A model generated the notes under the pieces. That model was given only the letters and a program-made list of their open reading frames with translations. It did not search any database and was not told the origin of the DNA. Below are positions 1 to 5,415 of a stretch of 6,549 nucleotides of DNA, in pieces (position 1 is the first letter of the stretch; each line of letters begins with the position of its first letter). A program made the position numbers and the translations under genes. The DNA comes from Acidobacteriota bacterium (GTDB taxonomy: Bacteria > Acidobacteriota > Terriglobia > Acidiferrales > UBA7541). The DNA lies in contig QHYF01000149.1 of NCBI GenBank assembly GCA_003224075.1, positions 7,286-13,834 on the forward strand, given 5' to 3'.

Positions 1-43
1 CGCATGCCACAACCCAGTTCGTTTCTACGAAAACGTGGCGCAT

Positions 44-643
44 CTAGAGAAATTTCAGCGATTCGCGCGGACCCGTAGAGCGAACAACACCTTGTGTCAA
101 AGCAGGAAGAATATAGTCTCTCAGAGCTTCTCTGGCATCTTTGGGAGACTCATTCAGGTAAGCTGAGGGCGAAGTGCCGAGTTGTTCTAGCCAGGATTTC
201 ACGGCTTCCTCAAACCGAAGTTCGAGATGCGTCTCTCTCTTACCGTGATGAGGCGCTTTGAAGATGTCCCAAGTTCTGGGGGGAGCGAAAGAGGCGACGT
301 GTTCGACGGAATCCTCAGAATGAGCTGTATAGGTATCTCGGAAGACCTCGATTACATCCGGGGTGACGAGGAGACCGATGGGGCATCGCATATGAAGCAT
401 ATAGGTTTTCAGCTGGGCCTCATCTTCTTTGCGGATAGCGCGCGAGAGTTTCGCCTCCGCGGCAAGCAAGATTCTTGGGGTATCCTCCCCCGTCACAATG
501 ATGTCTGGTGAAAAAGGCATATTCCTCTGCTTGCCCTTAGTATGCCAGAAAGTGTCCGCTTTGAGGTGTCTCGCGCCATTTGCGGGTGGGTCACCCCTGA
601 CGGCCACGTCTATATCGATCCGTAAGATTCCAGGGTGGCCCAT
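44..643 (-). CDS. Orphan PD-(D/E)xK nuclease-domain protein (HsdR_N/RecB-like)
   Basis: Encodes 199 aa. Residues 46-81 carry a readable PD-(D/E)xK signature: P46-D47 before a beta strand, then E63-A-K65 after a hydrophobic run (the ExK half), then Q77-L-K-T-Y81, matching the QxxxY motif of RecB-type nucleases and of the N-terminal nuclease domain of type I restriction R subunits. The rest is unremarkable, with no membrane segment, helicase motif or methylase. The ATG at 643 is supported by an AAAGGA-type ribosome site about 9 nt upstream. It follows the HNH gene by 48 bp on the same strand with no terminator visible between, so co-transcription is plausible. Codon use differs from the plus-strand core genes: AGA, AGG, ATA and TTA appear repeatedly, suggesting more recent acquisition. 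DNA cleavage is inferred from the motifs; the substrate and biological role (defence, restriction remnant, mobile-element function) are unknown. It may be a stand-alone domain or a remnant of a larger restriction protein. Confidence 0.7.
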   Translation of the reverse strand: MGHPGILRIDIDVAVRGDPPANGARHLKADTFWHTKGKQRNMPFSPDIIVTGEDTPRILLAAEAKLSRAIRKEDEAQLKTYMLHMRCPIGLLVTPDVIEVFRDTYTAHSEDSVEHVASFAPPRTWDIFKAPHHGKRETHLELRFEEAVKSWLEQLGTSPSAYLNESPKDAREALRDYILPALTQGVVRSTGPRESLKFL

Positions 644-691
644 CCGTTTGCGTCCTTTCTCTTCGCAAAGGGTGGGGCTGCCTTTCGCTAC

Positions 692-1396
692 CTACCCCTG
701 GCCGGGAAGTGGCGGGACGAGCTTGCCGGCGGCGAGGTCGTCCAGGGCGCGGAGGCGACCGGTCAGCTCGTTATCACTCAAGCGCCGCTCGCGGTAGAGC
801 CCGCGCAGAAACTCCTCGGCCGAGCGCTCCCCTTTTTGCGAGTTGCACTCCAAACAGCAGGACACCAGGTTGCGATAGGAATTGCGGCCGAACTCCGCTA
901 GCGGTACAACGTGGTCGAGGCACCTCCTGTGGCGGGTGATCCGGCGCAGACAATAGAAGCACCGGCCTCCCTCGCGTTCGTGGAGGGCCTGGCGCAGGAT
1001 CTGCTTTTCCAGGAAATCCGCCTCCTCGATGTTGATAACGACGCGGGGTGCAGGCGCTGGCCGATGGGCCGCGATTTTCTCGGCGCATACCCCTTTAACC
1101 TCTAAGGGGAGCCGCAAGCGCACTACGTGTTGCGCTCGGCAGTTGCATTCGACTAAATGCAAAACGCCGCGCGCAATCAAGCGGCGCACCGTATCGCGTG
1201 TGAACTTACAGGAGAGGCCAACGCCACGGGCTAGCCAGGAAATCGAGAACTGGAACTGTAGCTTGCCTTCGAGGCGGCTGTGGCGAAAAAGATGCGAGTA
1301 GATCACGCGGTCAGCCAGGGAAAAGCTGAGCTGCGGCGCGAGCAGGTCTTCCATTTGTTTCCACACCTGTACGGCATCGAGTTTTTTGTTGTTCAT
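692..1396 (-). CDS. HNH endonuclease-like protein with N-terminal winged-helix-like region
   Basis: Encodes 234 aa. The C-terminal half is a clear HNH (PF01844-type) nuclease: C146-x2-C149, L160-D161-H162-x2-P165, N176, and C181-x2-C184-N185 followed by K188-G189. The cysteine pairs are those that bind structural zinc in this family, and D161-H162 with N176 are the expected metal and catalytic positions. Residues about 28-82 look like a winged helix-turn-helix (a helix with DRVIYSHLF, then a helix with TRDTVRRLIARG leading into a strand), so the protein probably binds specific DNA and cuts it; this part is inferred. Residues 105-130 look like a linker. The ATG at 1396 has an AGGA site 9 nt upstream; no better in-frame start is seen. 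Codon use is GC-rich and host-like. The gene lies downstream of a structured leader and upstream of the PD-(D/E)xK gene. No integrase, intron or transposase accompanies it, so homing, restriction or domesticated roles all remain open. Confidence 0.85.
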   Translation of the reverse strand: MNNKKLDAVQVWKQMEDLLAPQLSFSLADRVIYSHLFRHSRLEGKLQFQFSISWLARGVGLSCKFTRDTVRRLIARGVLHLVECNCRAQHVVRLRLPLEVKGVCAEKIAAHRPAPAPRVVINIEEADFLEKQILRQALHEREGGRCFYCLRRITRHRRCLDHVVPLAEFGRNSYRNLVSCCLECNSQKGERSAEEFLRGLYRERRLSDNELTGRLRALDDLAAGKLVPPLPGQG

Positions 1397-1452
1397 AGTT
1401 TTGAGTCCTGGAAGAAGAAGTTGAGAGTTGACAGGTAAAGCGGAAGAAAAAG

Positions 1453-1503
1453 ACAGAGGCTTAACACAGAGATCGCAGAGAGAAGAACACAGAGGTCACA
1501 GAG
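1453..1503. repeat. CACAGAG-type short repeat cluster
   Basis: CACAGAG occurs exactly at 1465-1471, 1488-1494 and 1497-1503. A one-base variant CGCAGAG lies at 1474-1480 and a shorter ACAGAG at 1453-1458. Two successive pairs are spaced 9 bp apart. Purine-rich clusters of this kind are a familiar dispersed intergenic element in several bacterial phyla; function unknown. Here the cluster lies in the 5' leader of the HNH gene, where its RNA would read as repeated CUCUGUG. Confidence 0.7.
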
Positions 1504-1551
1504 AAAAACAAAAACGCCGGCAGGATGTCCCCATGCGGGGGCAAGCCGGCG
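1504..1551 (-). terminator. Terminator-like hairpin (distal) in the HNH leader
   Basis: Read on the minus strand, a 7-bp outer stem (CGCCGGC at 1515-1521 with GCCGGCG at 1545-1551) encloses an inner 6-bp stem (1527-1532 with 1537-1542, one T-G pair) with loop ATGC (1533-1536). It is followed at once by TTTTTGTTTTT (1514 down to 1504). The shape fits an intrinsic terminator facing the HNH gene, which starts about 110 bp further on. It would therefore act as an attenuator or as the 3' end of a short leader RNA. Confidence 0.6.
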
Positions 1552-1675
1552 CTGCGAAATGAGAAAACAGAGACGCGGGCAGGAAGCCGACGTACGACAC
1601 GGGCGTATCGGAGCCGGAGCGCGTGGCAAGCCCCGCCACCACAAGAGAAAAGTTGCAGCAAGGCTGCCGCAGTCC

Positions 1676-1707
1676 AAAAAAGAAAAAGCCCCGACTAGGA
1701 TCGGGGC
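1676..1707 (-). terminator. Terminator-like hairpin (proximal) in the HNH leader
   Basis: A perfect 7-bp stem, GCCCCGA (1688-1694) with TCGGGGC (1701-1707), has a 6-nt loop. On the minus strand it is followed directly by TTTTTCTTTTTT (1687 down to 1676). This is a textbook intrinsic terminator shape, but it begins only about a dozen bases after the start site predicted from the upstream promoter. It would thus act as an early attenuator, or end a minus-strand transcript arriving from further right. Confidence 0.65.
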
Positions 1708-1725
1708 GCACTTATCTACATCCAT

Positions 1726-1740
1726 TAGTCTACCAGACTA
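1726..1740. promoter_or_regulatory. Inverted repeat, candidate operator over the HNH promoter -10
   Basis: TAGTCT (1726-1731) and AGACTA (1735-1740) form a perfect 6-bp inverted repeat around a 3-bp centre, ACC. Its left arm coincides with the predicted minus-strand -10. The size and symmetry suit a dimeric DNA-binding protein. The winged-helix region of the HNH protein is a natural candidate for autoregulation, but that is inference. Confidence 0.45.
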
Positions 1741-1756
1741 GTAATCGCCTTGTCAA
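1727..1756 (-). promoter_or_regulatory. Sigma70-like promoter for the HNH leader/gene
   Basis: On the minus strand the -35 is a perfect TTGACA (1756 down to 1751). An 18-nt spacer leads to TAGACT (1732 down to 1727), a 4-of-6 match to TATAAT. Transcription would start near 1720. No other gene lies in the path before the HNH gene at 1396, which gives it a leader of about 320 nt. Confidence 0.5.
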
Positions 1757-1779
1757 GTAAAAAGTGACTTACCTATAAG
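1750..1779 (+). promoter_or_regulatory. Possible divergent plus-strand promoter
   Basis: TTGTCA (1750-1755), an 18-nt spacer and TATAAG (1774-1779) make a 5-of-6 plus 5-of-6 sigma70 match. The -35 shares bases with the minus-strand TTGACA, so two opposed promoters would compete for the same site. The nearest plus-strand gene starts about 360 bp away and has its own better-placed promoter, so this may drive an untranslated RNA or be fortuitous. Confidence 0.3.
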
Positions 1780-2019
1780 ATGCTGAAGAGACGCACTTTA
1801 GCCTGTGACAAAACGCGGCGCTGTTGTTGCTGACAAGAGAAACGAACAAAAGCGCTAAGACGCGCCCTTGAATAGACGAGCCAGGGCCTGCGCCGCAATC
1901 GCGATCAGGTAGAGGGACCCCTCAACCAGAAAGCACAAGATTCAACCGTTGAAGCGCGGAGCGCGCATGTTCCCTCAGATGATTTGTACACCAAAATAGA
2001 GCCAGGCGGCGCGGTTAAT
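1780..2019. other. Non-coding intergenic stretch
   Basis: No credible coding sequence in either strand; the only early plus-strand ATG (1780) opens a 17-codon frame without a ribosome site. What can be seen: a 13-bp palindrome TTCAACCGTTGAA (1941-1953), a nearby GCGC-GGA-GCGC element (1954-1964), and the octamer GAGCCAGG at 1878-1885 and 1999-2006, with a third copy at 2108-2115. No terminator, tRNA or CRISPR is evident. Confidence 0.6.
1941..1953. promoter_or_regulatory. 13-bp palindrome, possible regulator site
   Basis: TTCAAC (1941-1946) and GTTGAA (1948-1953) are perfect reverse complements around a single C. The site lies about 70 bp upstream of the -35 of the aldehyde dehydrogenase promoter, a reasonable position for an activator. 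No cognate regulator is encoded in the window and a chance palindrome cannot be excluded. Confidence 0.3.
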
Positions 2020-2048
2020 TTGACTGGTCTTGGAGGCGACGGTAAACT
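2020..2048 (+). promoter_or_regulatory. Sigma70-like promoter for the aldehyde dehydrogenase gene
   Basis: TTGACT (2020-2025, 5 of 6) is separated by exactly 17 nt from TAAACT (2043-2048, 4 of 6). Transcription would start near 2055, giving a leader of about 80 nt before the ATG at 2138. This is the best promoter match in the gap and correctly placed. Confidence 0.5.
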
Positions 2049-2137
2049 TTAATCTCCGCGCGGCAGGGGCCCGCGTTCGAACCCGCAGGGCTCACAGATC
2101 ATTCAAAGAGCCAGGTCAAAAGGATTGAGGAGGCAGC

Positions 2138-3640
2138 ATGGCCACAGCAGTTGCGCCGCGGATTTTCAAGAACTTCATCAATGGCGAATGGGTGGAGTCA
2201 CGCAGCGGAAAAGCGTACGAAAACCGCAATCCGGCGAACACCGATGAATTGATCGGTATGTTTGTATCCTCGACGAAGGAAGACGTGAATGCCGCCGTGG
2301 ACGCTGCGGGAGAAGCGTACAAGACGTGGCGGCTGGTGCCGGCGCCGAAGCGCGCGGAGATTCTGTTTCGCGCCGCGGAATTGCTGGTGCAACGCAAAGA
2401 GGAATTCTCCAAAGACATGACGCGCGAGATGGGCAAGGTCCTGGCGGAGACGCGCGGCGACGTTCAGGAAGCCATCGACATGACTTATTACATGGCAGGC
2501 GAGGGGCGCCGGCTGTTTGGGCAAACGACGCCTTCGGAGTTGCCGAACAAGTTTGCCATGAGCGTGCGCCAATCGATCGGCGTATGCGGGATGATTACGC
2601 CCTGGAATTTTCCCATGGCGATTCCTTCGTGGAAGATGATGCCGGCGCTGGTCTGCGGAAATACCGTGGTTCTGAAGCCCGCCGAGGATACGCCACTGTC
2701 GGCGTATCACCTGGTGCAGGTGCTGACCGAAGCGGGCGTGCCGCGCGGCGTCGTGAATCTGGTGAGCGGCGATGGGCCGAACGCGGGAGCGCCGCTGTCG
2801 CAGCATAAAGATGTGCCGGTGATAAGTTTTACGGGTTCGACCTCCGTAGGACGAATCATTGCGCAGGCATGCGCGCCGGACTTCAAGCACTACAGCCTGG
2901 AAATGGGTGGGAAGAACATCATCATTGTGATGGAGGACGCGAATCTGGATTTGGCGGTGGATGGGGCGATCTGGGGCGGTTTTGGAACGACGGGGCAACG
3001 CTGCACGGCGGCGAGCCGGATTGCGCTGCACAAGGGCGTGTACAAAGAATTTGTCGAGCGCTTCGTCGCTCGCGCCAAATCCTTGCGGGTTGGCGATGGT
3101 CTGGATTCTTCCACGGAGATGGGACCTTGTGTCAACGAGCAGCAGTTGAAAACGGTCATGAGCTACGTCGAGATCGGGAAGAACGAAGGAGCGAAGCTGC
3201 TGACAGGCGGGAATCGCCTCGACCGTGGGGCGCTGGCGAAAGGCTGGTTCTACGAGCCGACCGTATTTGGCGATTGCTCGCCGAGGATGCGGATCGCGCA
3301 GGAAGAAATCTTTGGTCCGGTCGTGTCGCTCATTCCGGTCGATAGCCTGGAGCGGGCAATTGATGTTGCGAACGGGGTGGCCTATGGGTTGTCGGCTTCG
3401 ATCTATACCCGGAACGTGAACCGCGCGTTCCAAGCCACGCGCGATCTCTACACCGGAATCGTCTATGTGAACGCGCCAACGATCGGCGCGGAGACGCACC
3501 TGCCCTTCGGCGGAACGAAACAAACCGGTAATGGACACCGCGAGGCGGCCATTGCGGCAATTGATTTCTTCACGGAATGGAAGACGGTGTACATCGATTA
3601 TTCCGACAAGCTCCAGCGCGCGCAGATTGATAATGCCTGA
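2138..3640 (+). CDS. NAD(P)-dependent aldehyde dehydrogenase (ALDH superfamily)
   Basis: A complete 500-aa protein, the usual ALDH length, oxidising an aldehyde to the carboxylate in the cytosol. Visible landmarks in order: FINGEWVES at residues 13-21; TPWNFP with oxyanion N157; VVLKPAE with cofactor residues K180 and E183 (a Glu here generally favours NAD); FTGSTSVG at 231-238; general base E255 in LEMGGKN; catalytic C289 in GQRCT; EIFGP with E390; and PFGGTKQTGNGHREA at 456-470. The C-terminal FTEWKTVYIDYS resembles ALDHs annotated as ketoglutarate-semialdehyde or pyrroline-carboxylate dehydrogenases, but the substrate cannot be fixed from sequence. The start is set by a strong GAGGAGG site (2127-2133) just before the ATG. 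All catalytic residues are present, so it should be active. It is transcribed from its own promoter, has an 86-bp gap to hrcA, and has no pathway partner beside it. Confidence 0.95.
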   Translation: MATAVAPRIFKNFINGEWVESRSGKAYENRNPANTDELIGMFVSSTKEDVNAAVDAAGEAYKTWRLVPAPKRAEILFRAAELLVQRKEEFSKDMTREMGKVLAETRGDVQEAIDMTYYMAGEGRRLFGQTTPSELPNKFAMSVRQSIGVCGMITPWNFPMAIPSWKMMPALVCGNTVVLKPAEDTPLSAYHLVQVLTEAGVPRGVVNLVSGDGPNAGAPLSQHKDVPVISFTGSTSVGRIIAQACAPDFKHYSLEMGGKNIIIVMEDANLDLAVDGAIWGGFGTTGQRCTAASRIALHKGVYKEFVERFVARAKSLRVGDGLDSSTEMGPCVNEQQLKTVMSYVEIGKNEGAKLLTGGNRLDRGALAKGWFYEPTVFGDCSPRMRIAQEEIFGPVVSLIPVDSLERAIDVANGVAYGLSASIYTRNVNRAFQATRDLYTGIVYVNAPTIGAETHLPFGGTKQTGNGHREAAIAAIDFFTEWKTVYIDYSDKLQRAQIDNA

Positions 3641-3658
3641 ACGCCGCGGGCATTCACG

Positions 3659-3687
3659 TTGACGGTTCTTGACACCATTCCTACAAT
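3659..3687 (+). promoter_or_regulatory. Sigma70-like promoter for hrcA-grpE-dnaJ
   Basis: TTGACG (3659-3664, 5 of 6), a 17-nt spacer, and TACAAT (3682-3687, 5 of 6). The predicted start near 3694 lies just upstream of the CIRCE-like repeat and about 33 nt before the hrcA ATG. A second TTGACA at 3669-3674 has no matching -10 at normal spacing and is probably incidental. The fit indicates vegetative-sigma control with repression by HrcA rather than a heat-shock sigma factor. Confidence 0.6.
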
Positions 3688-3702
3688 ATTGGGTAGCGCT
3701 CT

Positions 3703-3726
3703 TTGGCACTGGGAGTAGAGTGCTGT
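3703..3726. promoter_or_regulatory. Degenerate CIRCE-like inverted repeat (candidate HrcA operator)
   Basis: The consensus CIRCE is TTAGCACTC-N9-GAGTGCTAA. Here TTGGCACTG (3703-3711) and GAGTGCTGT (3718-3726) each match 7 of 9 positions, and the GCACT/AGTGC cores pair exactly. The spacer is 6 rather than 9. A further weak half-site, TAGCGCTC, lies at 3694-3701. The location, between the promoter and the hrcA start, is where an autoregulatory operator would be. The short spacing lowers confidence. Confidence 0.4.
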
Positions 3727-4770
3727 ATGAGGAATTCCGCGCTTCAAGAACGGCGCAACCGCCAGATTCTCGCGGATCTTGTGCGCACGTACATTGAGAC
3801 CGGCGAGCCGGTCTCCTCGCGCGCGATTTCCAAGAGCTTCGAAGAGACCCTGAGTACGGCGACGATTCGGAACGTCATGGCGGACCTGGAGGACGCTGGA
3901 TTTCTGTACCAGCCGCATACATCGGCAGGGCGCGTGCCAACCGCGGCAGCCTATCGTTTCTTTGCGCAGGAAATCGCCTCGCAGGCGACCATCAGCGTCG
4001 GGGATCGCGAGTGGATTCAGCGGGAGATGGGCGGCGCGACCAGCGCGGCGGAGATTACCGAACGCGCGGGACACGTGCTGGCGGAAGTCTCCAACGGGCT
4101 GGGGATTATTGTATCGCCACCGCTGGGCAAGACCGTTCTGGAACACGCTCGGATGTGGCTGCTGCCGGACGGCCGCGTGGTCGTGGTGCTGATCTCCCCC
4201 GGCGGCGATACCCGGGACAAAATTCTGCGCCCGAGCCGCGTGTTCACTCAGGGCGAATTGGACGCCACGGCGGACTTTTTGAATCGGCACTACTCGGGCT
4301 GGACCCTGGAGGCGATTCGCAGCGATCTGCTGCAGAAGCTTGCGACAGAGCGCGAACGCTACGAAGGAATCGTGCAAAGCGCTCTCTCGCTCTGCGATCC
4401 GGCGGTGCTGGGAGATGAATCGGCTTTGCAAATACACGTGGAGGGAACAGCGCAGATCCCTGGCACTCCGGAATTCGCCAACCAGGCGCAATTGCGCGAA
4501 CTGCTGGCGGCCATCGAAGAGAAGCACCGGCTCGTGACCGTGTTGAATGCTTGCATCGAAACACTGGAGCCCGTGCACGTGCAGATTGGCGTGAAAGGAA
4601 TTTCCCAGGCGGGAGACAATCTCGCGCTCATCAGCGCTGCTTATACGAGGAACGATCTGGTGCAGGGTTCGCTTGGCGTGCTGGGTCCGACGCGCATGCA
4701 TTATGAGCGCGCCATGACCGCAGTGGCCTACGTTGCGCAGCTTTTCAGCGAGGCGCTAAGCAAAATCTGA
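3727..4770 (+). CDS. hrcA: Heat-inducible transcription repressor HrcA
   Basis: 347 aa, normal for HrcA, the repressor that binds CIRCE operators of chaperone operons and is kept active by GroEL. Residues 1-75 form the winged-helix DNA-binding domain, with the family-typical LSTATIRNVMADLEDAGFL (43-60) leading into HTSAGRVPT (64-72). The rest is the HrcA C-terminal domain (PF01628): GLGIIVSPPL near 125-133, VVVVLISPGG near 151-160, and the diagnostic GSLGVLGPTRMHY (314-326) close to the C-terminus. I chose the ATG at 3727. A TTG at 3703 is in frame, but it lies within the CIRCE-like repeat and only a few bases after the predicted transcription start, whereas a GGGAG ribosome site sits 11 nt before the ATG. 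First gene of a cluster with grpE and dnaJ, so it likely represses its own operon. Nothing appears truncated or missing. Confidence 0.95.
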   Translation: MRNSALQERRNRQILADLVRTYIETGEPVSSRAISKSFEETLSTATIRNVMADLEDAGFLYQPHTSAGRVPTAAAYRFFAQEIASQATISVGDREWIQREMGGATSAAEITERAGHVLAEVSNGLGIIVSPPLGKTVLEHARMWLLPDGRVVVVLISPGGDTRDKILRPSRVFTQGELDATADFLNRHYSGWTLEAIRSDLLQKLATERERYEGIVQSALSLCDPAVLGDESALQIHVEGTAQIPGTPEFANQAQLRELLAAIEEKHRLVTVLNACIETLEPVHVQIGVKGISQAGDNLALISAAYTRNDLVQGSLGVLGPTRMHYERAMTAVAYVAQLFSEALSKI

Positions 4771-4799
4771 AAAATCGTTGGCACAGGAGAAGTGAGAAG

Positions 4800-5396
4800 G
4801 TGAACCACAAGGACGCGAAGCTAGACGCGAATAAAGACGTCAATAAAGACGTGGATCGCAGCGAGCTCGATCAATCTGCTGAAGCCAAAGCGGTAGCGGC
4901 AGATGCCGCCAAGGCCGACGCGGAGATGGCCAAGCTGACTGCCGACCTTGAAGAGCTGAAGCAAACCTTGCTGCGCCGGCAAGCTGATTTCGACAATTAC
5001 CGGAAACGCATCGAGAAGGAGCGCTTTGAAGATTCCAAGCGTGCCACGGCGCGCGTCATCGAGGGCCTCATTCCGGTGATTGACGGCTTCGAGCACGCTC
5101 TTGCGGCGCACCGCGAAGCGGAATACCAGAGCTATCGGAAAGGGTTCGAGCTGATTTACAAGCAGCTTGCGGATCATTTGGCGCGCCTGGGCGTCGAGCG
5201 CATCGATCCAACCGGAAAGCGTTTCGATCCGCATCTGCACCAGGCCATGGACCGCACCGAAACAACGGAGCACGCCGACGGCACCGTCCTGCAAGTTTTT
5301 CAGCCTGGATATGTCTTTCACGGCCGCGTGTTGCGTCCGGCGATGGTCCGTGTAGCGGTGCATCCGAATCCCGCATCGAAAGAAGCAGTGAATTAA
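4800..5396 (+). CDS. grpE: GrpE, nucleotide-exchange factor for DnaK
   Basis: 198 aa. GrpE dimers trigger ADP release from DnaK in the Hsp70 cycle and act as a thermosensor. The first 35 residues are a charged, low-complexity tail with a DANKDVNKDVD near-repeat. Residues about 40-105 are the long coiled-coil helix, including the family motif DFDNYRKRIEKE (63-74) and LIPVIDGFEHAL (90-101). The C-terminal beta domain includes RFDPHLHQAM (141-150) and the signature VLQVFQPGYVFHGRVLRPAM (163-182). The start is GTG at 4800: an AGGAGA site lies 9 nt upstream, and no internal ATG occurs before residue 43, inside the coiled coil. It follows hrcA by 29 bp and precedes dnaJ by 19 bp, with no terminator on either side, so it is almost certainly co-transcribed under HrcA control. 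Confidence 0.95.
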   Translation: MNHKDAKLDANKDVNKDVDRSELDQSAEAKAVAADAAKADAEMAKLTADLEELKQTLLRRQADFDNYRKRIEKERFEDSKRATARVIEGLIPVIDGFEHALAAHREAEYQSYRKGFELIYKQLADHLARLGVERIDPTGKRFDPHLHQAMDRTETTEHADGTVLQVFQPGYVFHGRVLRPAMVRVAVHPNPASKEAVN

Positions 5397-5415
5397 AGGA
5401 GATCCTAAAGTTTCC

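Larger units (their letters stand above)
1504..1720 (-). ncRNA. Candidate structured leader RNA or small RNA upstream of the HNH gene
   Basis: From the predicted start near 1720 to the distal T-tract, the minus strand can form at least five local hairpins: 1707-1688 (7 bp), 1667-1655 (GCAGC/GCTGC), 1639-1623 (GTGGC/GCCAC), 1610-1595 (CGATAC/GTGTCG, one G-T pair, 4-nt loop) and 1551-1515 (compound stem). The first and last have T-tracts. The interval has no convincing coding sequence. It could be a regulatory leader with two attenuators, or a small RNA of about 215 nt ending at the distal terminator. I recognise no known RNA family in it. The hairpins are seen directly; a real transcript is inference. 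Confidence 0.35.

Noticed and set aside
6..39. Nested inverted repeat (GCCAC/GTGGC around TTCGT/ACGAA) after the PD-(D/E)xK stop
   Set aside because: No T-tract follows on the minus strand, the outer stem is only 5 bp with large internal loops, and it is at the window edge; not supportable as a terminator.
1393..1725. 110-codon minus-strand frame overlapping the HNH start by 4 bases (ATGA)
   Set aside because: It translates straight through the terminator-like hairpins and the CACAGAG repeats, giving a biased Leu/Cys/Phe/Ser string. It has no ribosome site, and its ATG lies upstream of the predicted transcription start.
2071..2094. tRNA-like T-loop sequence GTTCGAACCC with GAGCC/GGGCTC ends at 1999-2003 and 2088-2093
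   Set aside because: The T-stem does not pair (CCGCG against CCGCA), and no D-arm or anticodon arm can be built between the ends; likely chance.
3632..3654. AATGCC/GGCATT hairpin at the end of the aldehyde dehydrogenase gene
   Set aside because: Six-bp stem with an 11-nt loop and no T-tract; too weak to call a terminator.
3669..3674. Perfect TTGACA upstream of hrcA
   Set aside because: No -10-like hexamer at 16-18 nt downstream (GGTAGC region); the overlapping TTGACG-N17-TACAAT is the better promoter.
2198..3709. 503-codon open frame on the minus strand opposite the aldehyde dehydrogenase
   Set aside because: It is antisense to a full-length ALDH with all catalytic motifs. Its Arg/His-rich composition is typical of the shadow frame of a GC-rich gene.
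3598..4701. 367-codon minus-strand open frame opposite hrcA
   Set aside because: Shadow of hrcA: low-complexity, Arg/Gln/His-rich, no recognisable domain.
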